Shown here in pieces: positions 12,546 to 22,874 of a DNA stretch of 64,000 bases. Below the pieces are notes generated by a model that saw nothing but the letters and a program-made list of their open reading frames with translations, searched no databases and was not told the origin of the DNA. How positions within the stretch are numbered: position 1 is the first letter of the stretch; every line of letters begins with the position of its first letter. The DNA is from Atrina japonica. Its lineage: Eukaryota > Mollusca > Bivalvia > Pterioida > Pinnidae. The stretch covers positions 27,501-91,500 of the forward strand of contig BROG01000902.1 of assembly GCA_030159075.1 (NCBI GenBank), given 5' to 3'. The translations under genes were made by a program, and so were the position numbers.

Positions 12546-13330
12546 ACCTCTTATGATTTAAAATTTGATATATGACATTTTTAATACATAAATATTAAAA
12601 TTACATAACCACCAATTTGTGCAAGATAAGGTTCCCAATATCGCTTTATTTGATAATAAACAATACGGCGTGCTTGTGTTAGAATAAATACCCATTGGGT
12701 ACGCCTCTGAAATTAGCGAGTAATGCGTGTGTGAACATAACGTGTGTGAACATAACGTGTGTGAAGATAACACAAACTCTATATAGCTCCGGTTTGCAGA
12801 TGGTTATAATTCTTTCTGATCAAATTATGTCTATGCGATCTCTAGATATATTTCAAGTTTATAAAACAATACGAAAAACCTTTGTTTTCAGTTTAAAAAG
12901 GTAAATACCACACATCGACGTGTGTAATTTAAACAACTTAACAAATAATTATTTCAAAGTAACATTGATAATAGTTTAATGTTGGGGTAATAAACCATAA
13001 CATAAAATAAAAATAATACTTATCACCATATATAAGGGCGTATACTATGCGGAATACAACGTTTTCTCGTTCAGCTTGCCATAACCAAAACGTTAGTAAA
13101 ATCATCTGTGTGATAATTAAAAGGTTACCATATTAATAATAAAATGATCATTTATTGTATAATCTCATGCTTAACTCAGTTCGTTTGGAGCTAACAATAG
13201 TGTGTTCATTTTACACTTTGGAGTGCTGTACGCCATACTGAATAATGTTTCAGTTAGTAACACGTATTTTTAATGATTGCTTGGAGATCCTGGTTGCAGT
13301 GTAATCATTGAGAGACGAAACGTATAACCT
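12546..13330. other. Intergenic, nothing recognised
   Basis: AT-rich with a short triple repeat of GTGTGAACATAAC near 12726-12765. No coding or mobile-element signature seen. Confidence 0.5.
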
Positions 13331-13364
13331 TCCGGAATTAAAACTGGCGGCACACTTTCTCATT

Positions 13365-13465
13365 AATTAAGATTCCGACGACTGGACTCGAACCTGTGCT
13401 TACCTGAACTTACAGAATTAATGGTTCAATGTGTGATGCTTTAGTCACTCAGTCACGGAAGCTTG
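13365..13465 (-). mobile_element. tRNA-derived SINE head, degraded
   Basis: On the minus strand the segment reads a tRNA-like A box (TGACTGAGTGACTAAAGC) and B box (GGTTCGAGTCC) about 50 bases apart, with a long variable region as in Leu/Ser tRNAs. It lacks a CCA end and a convincing cloverleaf, so it is a SINE relic, not a tRNA gene. Confidence 0.5.
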
Positions 13466-13954
13466 ACTGAATAGGTAATGGGGATAGTGCTCAAATGACG
13501 ATGTTTTGGATGGATTGTTTAGCTTAATGTACTCAAGTATACACCATGGTCGTTAACCACAGTTAATGGTCATTATACGAGGTACTGCTAATCAGAACTT
13601 TATCTCTTATGATTTTATGAGTACTTACGATCTGTAAATTGTGTAAAATTTACTATCCACCATGTTCAGCCATGACAGATTAATTATAGTTTTGTGTCGT
13701 AGTCATCTCAAGAATGCTCAGGAATGAAAATACAGAACCAGGTATTTGACTTCCTTGTTTATATTTCAAAATCAAACATACATTCATATGTGTGTTTTAC
13801 CTTGAAATAGATTTAAATATTACATTCGAAGTTCTTTCAAGTGCATAATGGACAAATAGGCACTCATGATAACAAACACACAGTCATACTCGCCAATATG
13901 GATATAATATACGCACAGACTAATTTTCATAAACATGTATATTAAAATTATTTC

Positions 13955-14683
13955 GTATGCTGCCATTAGATATAAGAAGAAAAGGTTAGCAGTGTCCTTT
14001 AATTTGACATGTAGATATTTCGACGACGTTTTGTCAATTAACAATGACAATTTTCATGCATATGTCAATGCGATATATTCCGGCGAACTAGAAATTAAAG
14101 ATACAACAAAATCAAGCACACGCTCTTCATACTTAGACATTTTACTTCATATAAACACAGACGGGAAATTAGCAACGAAGGTATGCGATACACGCGACGA
14201 TTTCGGCTTTCCCATCATAAATTTAAGTAGTAATATCCCTCAGTCACCCGCATATGGAGTCTATATTTCACAAATGGTCCGATATGCCAGGGCGTGCACA
14301 ACGTATAAATATTTCTTATACAGAGGTAAACTACTCACTGACAAATTATTGACACAGGGGTATCCATAACCGCATTTAATGTCAACATTCCGCAAATGTT
14401 ACGATTTTGTTTGCGACTTCTCTGTTTCACTAAGTGAAATGTTGAGTTGCCTTTTCATTGGCGATTGTTGAGACGTCTGTACCGATTGTAACGAGGATAC
14501 ACTCCTCACGTGTTTCATTGCACTTGACTGTGGACTCACGGCGGGTGTGACCGCTCGACAGGGGATGCTTACTCCTCCATGGCACCTGATCCCACCTCTT
14601 GGTTTCCAGAGGTCCGTGTTTGTCCATTTTTACCGGATTTATATCTATGTCCTGGGCATTCTGTTGATTTATGCTTTGGTATC
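13955..14683 (+). pseudogene. Reverse-transcriptase repeat copy, best-preserved C-terminus
   Basis: The open frame 13935-14369 contains YFDDVLSINND (the catalytic YxDD motif), SSYLDILLHINTDGKLATK, NIPQSPAYGVYISQMVRYAR and GKLLTDKLLTQG. A frame change follows, into the FCDFSVS region and the conserved 3' tail ending CTTTGGTATC at about 14683. Family pattern suggests a Penelope-like or related retroelement; that assignment is from memory of similar proteins. The fingers/palm N-terminus is missing, so the copy is 5'-truncated and dead. Confidence 0.7.
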
Positions 14684-14689
14684 TCAGGT

Positions 14690-15212
14690 TTTTTTTATAT
14701 AATATAAAATTATTCCACCCAAATGGTCACAGAATCATGTAAAACTCAAGGCTGGCAATATATTTTGTGAACGGAGGGTGGAATAAAGGTATATCTAAGG
14801 ACTTTGCAAAAATACAAGCTCATATCATAAGTTCTAATGTGAAAACGTCGCCATCTTAAAATAGAATCTATCGTTTTTATTTCGTTACGAACCCGGAATA
14901 TTTCAACACTTTTGAAATGCTTGTCTTTGTAAATGTTAACGTCGTCATTTTATCTTTTAAAGATGTTATGTGTAGGTGCTTAATACAAGCCAGAAAGCGA
15001 AATATTTAGGTCAAACAGTGAAATGTAATATTCATTCCGCAACAAAAAATACTCAAAAACTTAGCCTTTAATACTTTTGAAACACATGATAATATATATT
15101 TTAGAATTACTTGAATTCAACAATCAAGTTTTGATAGTTAAAATAAAATGTAATTCATCCTAGAGATACAAGTCGAGTTTAGAGATCCATTTCAGTAAAT
15201 GACGTCACATCA
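14690..15212. other. Left flank of the Polinton
   Basis: No gene. The last ~100 bases (15115-15212) belong to the repeat also present at 20-335. Confidence 0.6.
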
Positions 15213-15218
15213 TACGTG
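15213..15218. repeat. Target-site duplication, left (TACGTG)
   Basis: TACGTG directly abuts the left terminal inverted repeat and recurs at 30165-30170. A 6-bp duplication is the known signature of Polinton integration. Confidence 0.9.
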
Positions 15219-15362
15219 TGTGTGTGATGAAATGACAGTTCTGGCACAGGATGCACTCTATGACCCCAAATCTGCTAAAAATAGTCAAAACGGGGAATCC
15301 CCCTTTCTTACCCGCCGCCCCGCTAGTCTATTGACAGTCGCGAATTCCGATCGTTTCCGCGG
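15219..15362 (+). repeat. Polinton left terminal inverted repeat (144 bp)
   Basis: Begins TGTGTGTGATGAAATGACAG and ends TTTCCGCGG. Its reverse complement matches 30021-30164 over the full length, with only a small difference in a C/G-rich patch (CCGCCGCCCC here against CCGCCCGCCC). Terminal repeats are the likely replication origins and integrase-recognised ends. Confidence 0.95.
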
Positions 15363-15428
15363 ACGTCCATGTCATTTCGGGTAATTTTGATCATCGCTTA
15401 AAGAAAATGTTATATATACAAAAAAGCA

Positions 15429-18400
15429 ATGAATTTCTTGAGGGGTATAACACGTTTTTACAATACTGGTAAATGGGGATATAAGGAAGTCACTGAAACC
15501 GTTTGGGACTACGTGACGGGCTCGTCGACGGAAGAGCAGACGAGAGATGTTGTCAGACAAAAGTTACGACGGATGTTGAAGGATGAACTCGGGGACGCTT
15601 CTTCCGGGATGCAACGTAACAGAATTAGATCTCAATATAAAAAAAATTCTACAGGAGGATCTTCCCCAAGGCGTTACCCGAATCGAAGAAAAGCGAAACG
15701 TCCGTCGTAATTTACGACGGGCGTTGAACGACGAACTCGAGGAAGCCTCTACCGAGATGCAACGTAAGAGAATTAGATCTCGATATAAAAAAATTCTACG
15801 GGAGGATCTCCCCCAAGGCGTTAACCGAATCGAAGAAAAGCGAAACGTCCGTCGTAATTTACGACGGGCGTTGAACGACGAACTCGGGGAAGGCGTCGCT
15901 CGAGTCGATCGAAAACGAATACGACGTCGCGAGCTCGATTTGGGCGATAGTTTCCAACATTTCTACACCAGCTATAAAAAAGACGTTAGCCAGCATATCC
16001 ATCGAGCCAATCTCCGAGCGTTGTTGGAATATTTCAAAGACGACTTCATCTCGAAGATGACCGACGAACGGAGAAAGGGCCCCGTCAAGATCCAAATTCA
16101 ACTGGAACAGCGATTCAAACGAGATATCCTGGGAGGAGAGGGTTGGCAATTCATCACGCAACTCCACAAGACTCGACAACACGCGATCATGAGAGAATAC
16201 GAGATCGAAGACGCGTTTAAGAGCATGATCGAAGAGTTGATGGATTCCCTCGATAAAACCGTTCAGGCGGGGTCGGGGTGGATCATCGACGACGCCCAAA
16301 TGATCTATTTGAATATTGCCATATACCAACCGCCCCTGGGAGCCTCGTATTTTAAGTTACCCAAGCAGATCGCGGATAAGAAGGCCGTCATCAACGTCCA
16401 AAACGAGGATCAGAGGTGTTTCATGTATAGCGTATTGGCATGTCTATTTCACGCCAATGTTAAACACAATCAATATAGACCTCAAAACTATTTACCGTTC
16501 ACCGAGTTGTACGACTTCCGATGCATCGATTATCCGACGCCGTTGAAGCAGATCCCCACCTTCGAACGTCGCAACGAACTCGCCGTCAACGTTCTCTGGG
16601 TGGACGGGAGAAAACGGGTTCTTTCCTTATTATATATCGGAAAGAATTAACGATAGCGAAGTCAATCTGTTGTTGCTAGAGAAAGAGGGTAACTGGCACT
16701 ATTCTTGGATCAAGAACCCTTCCAGACTGTTTTCCTCTCACTCATACCATGATGGTAAATCCTATCCGTGCCTTCGTTGTCTCAAGATCATGTCCAGCAA
16801 GGAGGTTTACGAAAAGCACGTAGCCGATTGTCGCGGCATCAACAATCCTGCTTTGAAACCCGAAATGCCTGAGGAGGGGAAGAATATCCTCGAGTTTAAG
16901 AACGAGGCTCACAAACAACCCGTCCACGCCACGATCTACGCCGATTTGGAGTGCATCGTTTCACCCCTGGACGAAGAGTCTGGGGATAAGACGACGAAGA
17001 CGTCGAAGCACATTCCGTCGGGTTACTGTTACGTCGTCGTCTGGAGATCGAAGAATGGCGTCGAGAAGATCGAAAAGCCCGTCCTCTATCGCGGCGACCG
17101 CGACGTCGTGAAACATTTCATGGCTAATCTGATACGAGAAGAAGAGAAGATTAAAGCCGTCGAGAAAAAGAAGCTTCGCATGACAGCCGAGGACGAAAAG
17201 CCGTTCAGACAGGCTAAGTTATGTCACGTCTGCGGAGACGAATTCTCGAGGAATTTAAGCGCGTATATAGCTCTGTGGACTCGGAGAAAGAAACTTCTCC
17301 AGGAACTGAACGACTCGCCCGAACGTTTCGGCGTCATACAGGCCAAGATCGTCGACATCATGAATGAGATCAACTCTGGGGAATACGACTTTGTCAAGGT
17401 CAGAGATCACTGCCACGTCTCCGGCGAGTTCCGGGGCGCCGCGCACAACAAGTGCAACAGGTTGTTGAGAAGGGCAAAGCACATCCCCGTCGTCTTTCAC
17501 AACCTGCGAGGATACGATTCGCATCTGATATTAGCCGAGATCAAGGTAGACAAGCGCGTCAACTGCATCCCGATGAATCAGGAGAAGTTCATCAGCTTCA
17601 ACATCGGCTCCTTGCGATTCGTCGACAGTTTCCAGTTCCTGTCGTGCGGTCTGGAGACGCTGGTAAAAAATCTAAAGGACCATCCCATCACGAAATCCGT
17701 GTTCGAAGAGGAGGACGTCTCACTCCTGACGAGAAAGGGAGTCTATCCTTACGAGTACATGGACTCGTACGCCAGGTTCGAGGAGACGTCCCTGCCGCCC
17801 AGAGAAGCTTCTATAGCACGCTGTCGGATTCTAACGTTTCGCCGGAAGACTACGAGCACGCTCGGACCGTCTGGAACAGACGCGGATGCGAGACCATGGG
17901 CGATTACCACGATCTCTACCTGAAGACGGACGTGGTGCTATTGGCAGACGTGTTCGAAGAGTTCCGCAACATCTCCCTAGAGAATTACGCGTTGGATCCG
18001 GCTCACTATTACACGGCGCCCGGGTTGGCCTGGGACGCGGCGTTGCTGACTTCAAAGATCGAGTTGGAGCTGTTGACGGATTACGACATGCACCTGTTCG
18101 TGGAAAAGGGGATCCGAGGCGGGATCACCTACGTCCCGCAACGTCATTCCAAAGCGAACAATAAGTACTTGAAAGACCACGATCCCTCGCTACCGTCCAA
18201 GTACATCATGTATCTGGACGCCAACGCGCTTTACAGCGAAGCCATGTCTCATCCCCTACCTTACCGCAACTTCAAATGGGTCGATCCCGCGAAAGTCGAT
18301 CCGTGCAGTCCGCCTGACGGAAAGGTGTACATCCTGGAAGTCGACCTGGAGTATCCGACTGAATTGCACGACGCGCACAACAACTATCCGCTGGCTCCGG

Positions 18401-19458
18401 AGACGATACAAGTATCGGTCGACGATCTGTCCGACTATCAGAAGAGACTGATGGCAGAGTACGAGATGCGCGACGCGGGACCCAAGAAACTGGTTCCCAC
18501 TCTCCGCGACAAGAAGGAGTACGTCGTGCACTACGAGACGCTTAAAATCTACCTGGAGCTTGGACTGAAGTTGACGCGAGTGCACCGCGTCCTACGGTTC
18601 GACGAGAAGCCGTGGCTCGCGGGCTATATCGAGAAGAACACTCGTCTCCGTCAATGCGCCAAGAACGATTTCGAGAAGGACTTCTTTAAACTCATGAACA
18701 ACGCCGTCTTCGGCAAGACCATGGAAAACAAACGGAACAGAACGGAGTTGAAGATCGTCTCCTCCGCCGATAAAAATATCCAAAAGTTGATCGCCTCGCC
18801 CGCGTATGACGGGATGACCAAGATCAACGACGACACGGCCTTTCTTCATTTCAAATCGACCACCGTCAAGTTGGACAAACCCATCTACTGCGGTCTGACG
18901 ATCTTGGACTTGTCCAAACGTCTGATGTACGGCTGGTACTACAAGCACCTGAAACGCAGGTACGGCGGCGACTGCAATCTGCTGTACACGGACACGGATT
19001 CGTTGCTCGTGGAGATCGCGACGGACGACGTGTACAGAGACATGCTGGAAGACGAGGATGAGTACGACTTTTCCGATTTCCAAGACGATCATCCGCACGT
19101 TCCCGCGAACAAGAACAAGAACAAGAAGGTGATAGGCAAGTTCAAAGACGAATGCGGTGGGAAACCCGTCAGAGAGTTCGTGGGATTGAGACCCAAGATG
19201 TACGCCACGTTGATGGACGACGACAGCGTTTCCAAACGAGCGAAGGGCGTGAGACGGTGCGTCTTACAAAAACAGATAGATTTCGACGATTACAAAGACT
19301 CGTTATTTCGCGACGTCAGGGCGTCACATACGATGCATAGTATACAATCCTTCAAACAGATCATCTACGGAATCCGGGAAGAAAAGACGACGTTGGATCC
19401 CCCGGACACCAAACTCCAGATCTTGGACGATCGCGTTCACACTCGCGCATTTACATAA
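15429..19458 (+). CDS. polB: Protein-primed DNA polymerase B (frame broken)
   Basis: Replicates the element from its ends. The start at 15429 opens a frame rich in basic repeats. Order seen: tandem ~49-residue repeats (about 15552-15890), a conserved N-terminal region, a Cys/His cluster near 16768-16834, exonuclease motif I (YADLEC, near 16940), CHVCG plus an HNH-like DHCHVSGEFRGAAHNKCN, exonuclease III (YHDLYLKTDVVLLADV), and polymerase motifs A (YLDANALYSEA), B (LMNNAVFGKTMEN) and C (YTDTDSLL). It ends THTRAFT-like at 19458; total span about 1340 codons, usual for Polintons. Three breaks are seen: A-run 15639-15646, about 16605-16614, and about 17808-17811. The active-site motifs are retained. 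Confidence 0.9.
15552..15890 (+). repeat. 147-bp tandem repeat inside the polymerase N-terminus
   Basis: Two full units and one partial unit. Unit 2 starts at 15700 and unit 3 at 15847, each opening GTCCGTCGTAATTTACGACG. Unit 1 is more diverged and carries the extra A. Each codes a lysine/arginine-rich segment of 49 residues (VRRNLRRALNDEL core). Confidence 0.85.
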
Positions 19459-19459
19459 G

Positions 19460-19495
19460 TTTTTTATAATTTCTCTATGGAAAAATTATAAAAAA
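19460..19495. terminator. Hairpin between convergent polymerase and integrase genes
   Basis: TTTTTATAATTT (19461-19472) and AAATTATAAAAA (19483-19494) form a perfect 12-bp stem with a 10-base loop, exactly between the converging 3' ends at 19458 and 19499. Probably a shared transcription end signal; function is inference. Confidence 0.55.
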
Positions 19496-19498
19496 AAA

Positions 19499-20446
19499 TC
19501 ATTCGACGATCAGCAATTCTTCGCGCACGAATCCCCTCGTGGGCGTCTTGGGATTTCCACCGGGAGTGTCCTTCAGGTAATAGACGTCGATGCCTTGCAT
19601 GTTGAATTGTCGATCGATCTCGTGTTTGTCTACGGACCAGACGGGATCGGTCGCTCGTCGTTTTTGAGGGAGATAATTTCTCACGGTGTCGTCTTTGTTG
19701 GCTTCGGCGGGCAGGTATAGGAATCTGACTCTGTTGAACGGACCGATCGGCGATCCGACCGGTGCGCGTTCTATGGGTTCGGGAGGTTGTGTTTCGTCGT
19801 TGATGGCTTTAACGACGTCGGGCAATCGTTTCACCCATTCCGTGTTCGCCTTTTTCACGGTCTTGCCCTTCCCCATCTTGTCCTCTTTCATCTCTTCGGC
19901 GTATTGGTGGGCAAAGAGTCGTTCGCTCAACGTCTTGTTGAATCGTTCGACGATGGCCTGGTCGCGATGAACGTCCACGCGACCCGTCCTGATCTTGGCG
20001 TTGTGTTGTTTCATGATCGCGCGGACTTTTCCCATGAATTCTTTCCCGGGATCGACTTGCAGTAATTTGGGATACGTCAGATGACTCCGTTTGTAGATGT
20101 CTATAAAGGCTTCCGCCACGGCCTGGGAATTTCTATGGATGACGGGTTCGGCTTCCTTGTACCGCGTGCCGACGTCGACTACCGTCAACGCATATTTGTA
20201 CGTTTTCCCGCCGACTCTATCGTGGGGCAGATACAGGAGATCGGCTTGGTGAATGTCGTTTTCTTTGTAATTTTCGAATCGGGGTCTCACGATCTTCTTG
20301 GGAGCGGGGAGATAGATCTGCCAGACGTCCTGTTTTTTCAAAAAGTCCAGCGCTTCTTTTTCGGTGACGTCGGCCGCTTTGGCCAATTTCTTGACGGCGG
20401 TCCATCCCTTCCAGTGTCCTTTCGGACTGTAATAGATTTTTTCCAT
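19499..20446 (-). CDS. int: RVE-family (retroviral-like) integrase, 315 aa
   Basis: An intact frame. The N-terminal helical region (KGHWKGWTAVKKLAKAADVT) precedes an RNase-H-fold core. The catalytic acidic residues sit in HQADLLYLPHD, LLQVDPGKEFM and HRDQAIVERFNKTLSER, giving the D,D(35)E layout, and the C-terminal tail resembles an SH3/chromo-like DNA-binding part. It would join the element ends to host DNA and make the 6-bp target duplication seen at the borders. Length is typical of Polinton integrases. It is one of the few large genes here without a frame break. Confidence 0.93.
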   Translation of the reverse strand: MEKIYYSPKGHWKGWTAVKKLAKAADVTEKEALDFLKKQDVWQIYLPAPKKIVRPRFENYKENDIHQADLLYLPHDRVGGKTYKYALTVVDVGTRYKEAEPVIHRNSQAVAEAFIDIYKRSHLTYPKLLQVDPGKEFMGKVRAIMKQHNAKIRTGRVDVHRDQAIVERFNKTLSERLFAHQYAEEMKEDKMGKGKTVKKANTEWVKRLPDVVKAINDETQPPEPIERAPVGSPIGPFNRVRFLYLPAEANKDDTVRNYLPQKRRATDPVWSVDKHEIDRQFNMQGIDVYYLKDTPGGNPKTPTRGFVREELLIVE

Positions 20447-20454
20447 CTTTTTTT

Positions 20455-20853
20455 CTAAGTCATAATTTTTTTAACGCCGTAGAAGACGAGACCCGTCCCG
20501 ACGACGACAAAGATCAATTCCCTGTCTTTCTGTTCTTCCGACGGACGATAGAGATCGCTCAATCGGGGTTCTGGAGGCTCTTCTTCTTCTTCCGTCATCT
20601 GCGAATACAGTCGCATGGCTGCGTCCACTTCTTTGTAGGTGTATAGGGCGTGCCCTTCTTTTTTCATTCTCTCGTTGACGAAATCCAATCGTTTCGTGCG
20701 TTCGTGATTCCACTTGTCTCTAGCTCTGTTGAGTTCTTCCATCGCCTCGTCGTGTCTCTTTTGTTCGGCGTGCAAGGAAAATAGAAAATTTGATCCCGAG
20801 AAGGCCAGCGCGTTAACGAGGGCGCCGCCTAACATCATTCCGATCGTTGCCAT
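20455..20853 (-). CDS. Polinton protein, 132 aa, two hydrophobic segments and a helical middle
   Basis: The intact frame starts MATIGMMLGGALVNALAFSG (hydrophobic, Gly/Ala-rich), followed by a charged, probably coiled-coil helix (HAEQKRHDEAMEELNRARDK), an acidic Pro/Glu patch, and a C-terminal membrane-like helix (LIFVVVGTGLVFYGVKKIM). It lies 8 bases upstream of the integrase in the same direction, so they could be co-transcribed. Could be a virion membrane or minor structural protein; function unknown. Confidence 0.75.
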   Translation of the reverse strand: MATIGMMLGGALVNALAFSGSNFLFSLHAEQKRHDEAMEELNRARDKWNHERTKRLDFVNERMKKEGHALYTYKEVDAAMRLYSQMTEEEEEPPEPRLSDLYRPSEEQKDRELIFVVVGTGLVFYGVKKIMT

Positions 20854-20857
20854 TTTT

Positions 20858-20890
20858 TATATATATATATTTTTTTAAAATATATATAAG
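20858..20890. promoter_or_regulatory. Palindromic AT element between two minus-strand genes
   Basis: ATATATATTTT and AAAATATATAT form an inverted repeat just upstream of the ATG at 20853 and just past the TAA at 20895. It could act as TATA box for the former and end signal for the latter. Confidence 0.45.
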
Positions 20891-20894
20891 ATTT

Positions 20895-21124
20895 TTACTT
20901 CATGACATTGGCGGGGATGACGCCCTTCTTGACCAACATGTCTTTGGTGTACTCTGCGAGAACGTAATCGACGAAGACCATTCCGAGATCTTTTGGATCT
21001 AGATCCATTTTAGGCGTCCCCGTCTTGATGAATTTCTTGGAAAGTACCGCGTAACCCGTGGCGATTCCGGTTACGTGACGGCCGCGTGATAGGCTGTGTT
21101 GACTAAATCTTTTTCGCTACTCAT
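20895..21124 (-). CDS. Small Polinton protein, ~75 codons, frame broken once
   Basis: The ATG at 21122-21124 (MSSEKDLVNTAYH) runs into a stop after a single-base change at about 21073-21090. The neighbouring frame continues with coding character (TGIATGYAVLSKKFIKTG, then MDLDPKDLGMVFVDYVLAEY) to a TAA at 20895. The opening resembles the KDLVNAVV segment of the next upstream gene. No known domain. A predicted amphipathic or membrane segment is present. Confidence 0.6.
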
Positions 21125-21153
21125 GTTTTTTTATAGAGTGGGAAAAAAATTAT

Positions 21154-21629
21154 TTATCGGAGTTTTAGAAATTCGTTATATTTTATAGCGACAATATCCC
21201 GCTTTATTTCTGCTTGCTCCTTGAGTAGGTATTCCAAGGTTGCGTTTACTCTGTCTTTGCTGATATCGACAAAATCTTTAAACGCCATCCCTCTTTTGAA
21301 CATGTCGGCGATGGCGTGAGACACCGCCAACATGCCGTTGACGTGACTGGTTCCATTGATCTCGACGACGACGACGTCGTCCTTTGATCCTTTGATTTCG
21401 ACGGTCGCGGCTTTGAAGTCTTCCGTCGGACCTTTCACGACGGCGTTGACTAAATCTTTGTCGCCGTCGATAAAATCTTTATATGTAAACCTTGTTTGAA
21501 CACGTCACTGACGGCGCCCGACATCGCTGCCATGCCGTCGGTGTCGTCCCACCCGCCGATCTCGACTACGATGGGAACGTCGTCCTCTTTTGGACCGTTG
21601 ATTTCGACTGTCCAAGTGTTGTTACTCAT
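21154..21629 (-). CDS. Polinton protein with internal duplication (~158 codons, frame broken once)
   Basis: Starts at 21627-21629 (MSNNTWTVEINGPKEDD). A one-base change at about 21488-21492 shifts the frame into the one ending at 21154. Two similar halves can be seen: TVEINGPKEDD...VVEIGG...FKQG, and TVEIKGSKDD...VVEINGTSHVNG...FKRGMAFKDF. The halves share the same order of strands and helices, so the protein arose by tandem duplication. Ends with a charged helix. Function unknown. Confidence 0.65.
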
Positions 21630-21651
21630 TTTTTTTTATAAAAACAATTAT

Positions 21652-21840
21652 TTATTTATCGGAGTCCTCTTCCTCTTCTTCTTCGGTCGTCGTTGTCGTA
21701 GTCGTCGTCGTCGTACAACAATGATAGTGTTGGACTTCTAAGACATTTGCGAATGCCTTCACGAATAATCCCGTGGTGAGGATTCCCACGGCCATCAACA
21801 ACGACGTGTCTAAAAATACTTGTAATTTTTCGTTATACAT
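21652..21840 (-). CDS. Small membrane protein, 62 aa
   Basis: An intact small frame. LDTSLLMAVGILTTGLFVKAF is a good membrane helix. The C-terminus is ten threonines followed by acidic residues, encoded by an ACG/ACA-type repeat on the coding strand. The ATG is preceded by TATATAAAA within a few bases, as for its neighbours. Function unknown. Confidence 0.6.
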   Translation of the reverse strand: MYNEKLQVFLDTSLLMAVGILTTGLFVKAFANVLEVQHYHCCTTTTTTTTTTEEEEEEDSDK

Positions 21841-21864
21841 TTTTATATAACGAAAAATAATTAT

Positions 21865-22236
21865 TTAATACATGAAATGGGCGTCGGGTTTTGTAGGTTT
21901 TTTTTTAGGTGGTGGCGGCGATGGTGCCTGAGTCTTGACTTGAAATTTTTTGACGACGATCAGAAAACCGACGACTGTCATGCCACCCGCCAGCCATTTC
22001 CAACTATTCCGGCTATTTTCCTGGTTATCCGAACCATTGGTATTACCATCGTTATTATTACTATTACCATCGTTACTATTACCATTACCATTACCATCGT
22101 TACCATTACCATCGTTACCATTATCATTACCATCGTTACCATCATCCTTACTATTCCATCTGCGTTTTGCGTTCTTCTTCCCCGCTTCCTGACGTCGGGG
22201 ATTCTTTTTCTTGATCAACACATCTTCCATATTCAT
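21865..22236 (-). CDS. Low-complexity membrane protein, 123 aa
   Basis: Three parts: a basic N-terminus (KKKNPRRQEAGKKNAKRR); a central stretch of Asn/Asp/Gly repeats built from GGTAAT/GATGGTAA hexamers (about 22040-22150); then one membrane helix (WKWLAGGMTVVGFLIVV) and a PPPP-containing tail. Its start MNMEDVL resembles MNVEDML of the next gene upstream, so the two may share an N-terminal signal or a common origin. Function unknown. Confidence 0.6.
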   Translation of the reverse strand: MNMEDVLIKKKNPRRQEAGKKNAKRRWNSKDDGNDGNDNGNDGNGNDGNGNGNSNDGNSNNNDGNTNGSDNQENSRNSWKWLAGGMTVVGFLIVVKKFQVKTQAPSPPPPKKKPTKPDAHFMY

Positions 22237-22679
22237 TCTCTTCTTTTTCTATACCCATTTTTTTTAAATCCTGTTATGTGACGACTGGACGTCGCCGCCA
22301 CGCTCAGGGGAGCCAGGAAAGCTCCGAAATGGTGATAGAGATTGCAACACGCTTCGCCGATGGCCGCGTCCAGAAAGGGATCGTCGTTTAATTCTTGGAT
22401 CAATCGGGGTTCGTCGTGCACGTCGAAGAAATACTTTAGACTCAGGGCGTACAGGGTGATGACCGAATTGGCGATCGATTTACTCATGCGCATACCCAAT
22501 CGCGCGTTTAGCAGACGAATCAAGTGATCCACTTCCTTGTCGTCCATCTTGTCCAGATCGGCGGACGTCAAGTCTTTTCCCAAGAAATGCCGCGATCGGC
22601 CGGAGCTCACGATGCCGTCTAGTCTCTCTCTACCCGACGACGACGGCGGCGCGACTGATAACATATCTTCTACGTTCAT
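22233..22679 (-). CDS. Polinton protein, ~148 aa, helical
   Basis: The start was chosen at 22677-22679 (MNVEDMLSVAPPSSSGRERL) because the upstream in-frame region is the AT-rich gene spacer and overlaps another gene in a different frame. Helical middle (LTSADLDKMDDKEVDHLIRL), an Ala/Leu segment, and a basic end (GFKKNGYRKRRE). It overlaps the 123-aa gene by 4 bases. Function unknown; no domain recognised. Confidence 0.65.
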   Translation of the reverse strand: MNVEDMLSVAPPSSSGRERLDGIVSSGRSRHFLGKDLTSADLDKMDDKEVDHLIRLLNARLGMRMSKSIANSVITLYALSLKYFFDVHDEPRLIQELNDDPFLDAAIGEACCNLYHHFGAFLAPLSVAATSSRHITGFKKNGYRKRRE

Positions 22680-22702
22680 TTTTTTAAATAAAAAAAAAAA
22701 AA

Positions 22703-22855
22703 TTATAGAGTGTGCAATAATCGTCTCAACCATATTTCCATTCGACGACATCGTTCCAATCGCAAGATACGGAGAATCGCGAACAATAAGAATATCGCCC
22801 ACATCGCGAGAAAGGCGAGCAGTGTCAATACCAACATTTCGGTGAATCGTTTCAT
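22703..22855 (-). CDS. Mini membrane protein, 50 aa
   Basis: The ATG at 22853-22855 opens MKRFTEMLVLTLLAFLAMWA, continuing to an IFLLFAILRILRLERCRR stop-transfer. One strong membrane helix with a positive end, TAA at 22703. Preceded by ATTATAAAACA, as for other genes of the element. Function unknown; small single-pass proteins are common in Polintons and virophages. Confidence 0.55.
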   Translation of the reverse strand: MKRFTEMLVLTLLAFLAMWAIFLLFAILRILRLERCRRMEIWLRRLLHTL

Positions 22856-22874
22856 TGTTTTATAATATTTAAAC

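Noticed and set aside
13365..13465. tRNA gene on the minus strand
   Set aside because: Good B box but no closed acceptor stem; interpreted as SINE head.
15859..16329. 156-aa minus-strand open frame inside the polymerase
   Set aside because: Antisense shadow of a GC-rich coding region; the plus-strand frame has recognisable conserved segments.
17452..17807. Use of the first part of the 17452-19458 frame as coding
   Set aside because: The adjacent frame (16670-17807) carries the conserved exonuclease/HNH-like region; this frame becomes real only after the break near 17808.
18592..19098. 168-aa minus-strand open frame over polymerase motifs B and C
   Set aside because: Antisense shadow of the polymerase.
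22680..22802. Upstream extension of the 148-aa protein to 22802
   Set aside because: Would run through the AT-rich spacer and overlap the 50-aa membrane protein; the ATG at 22679 has the standard upstream AT box.
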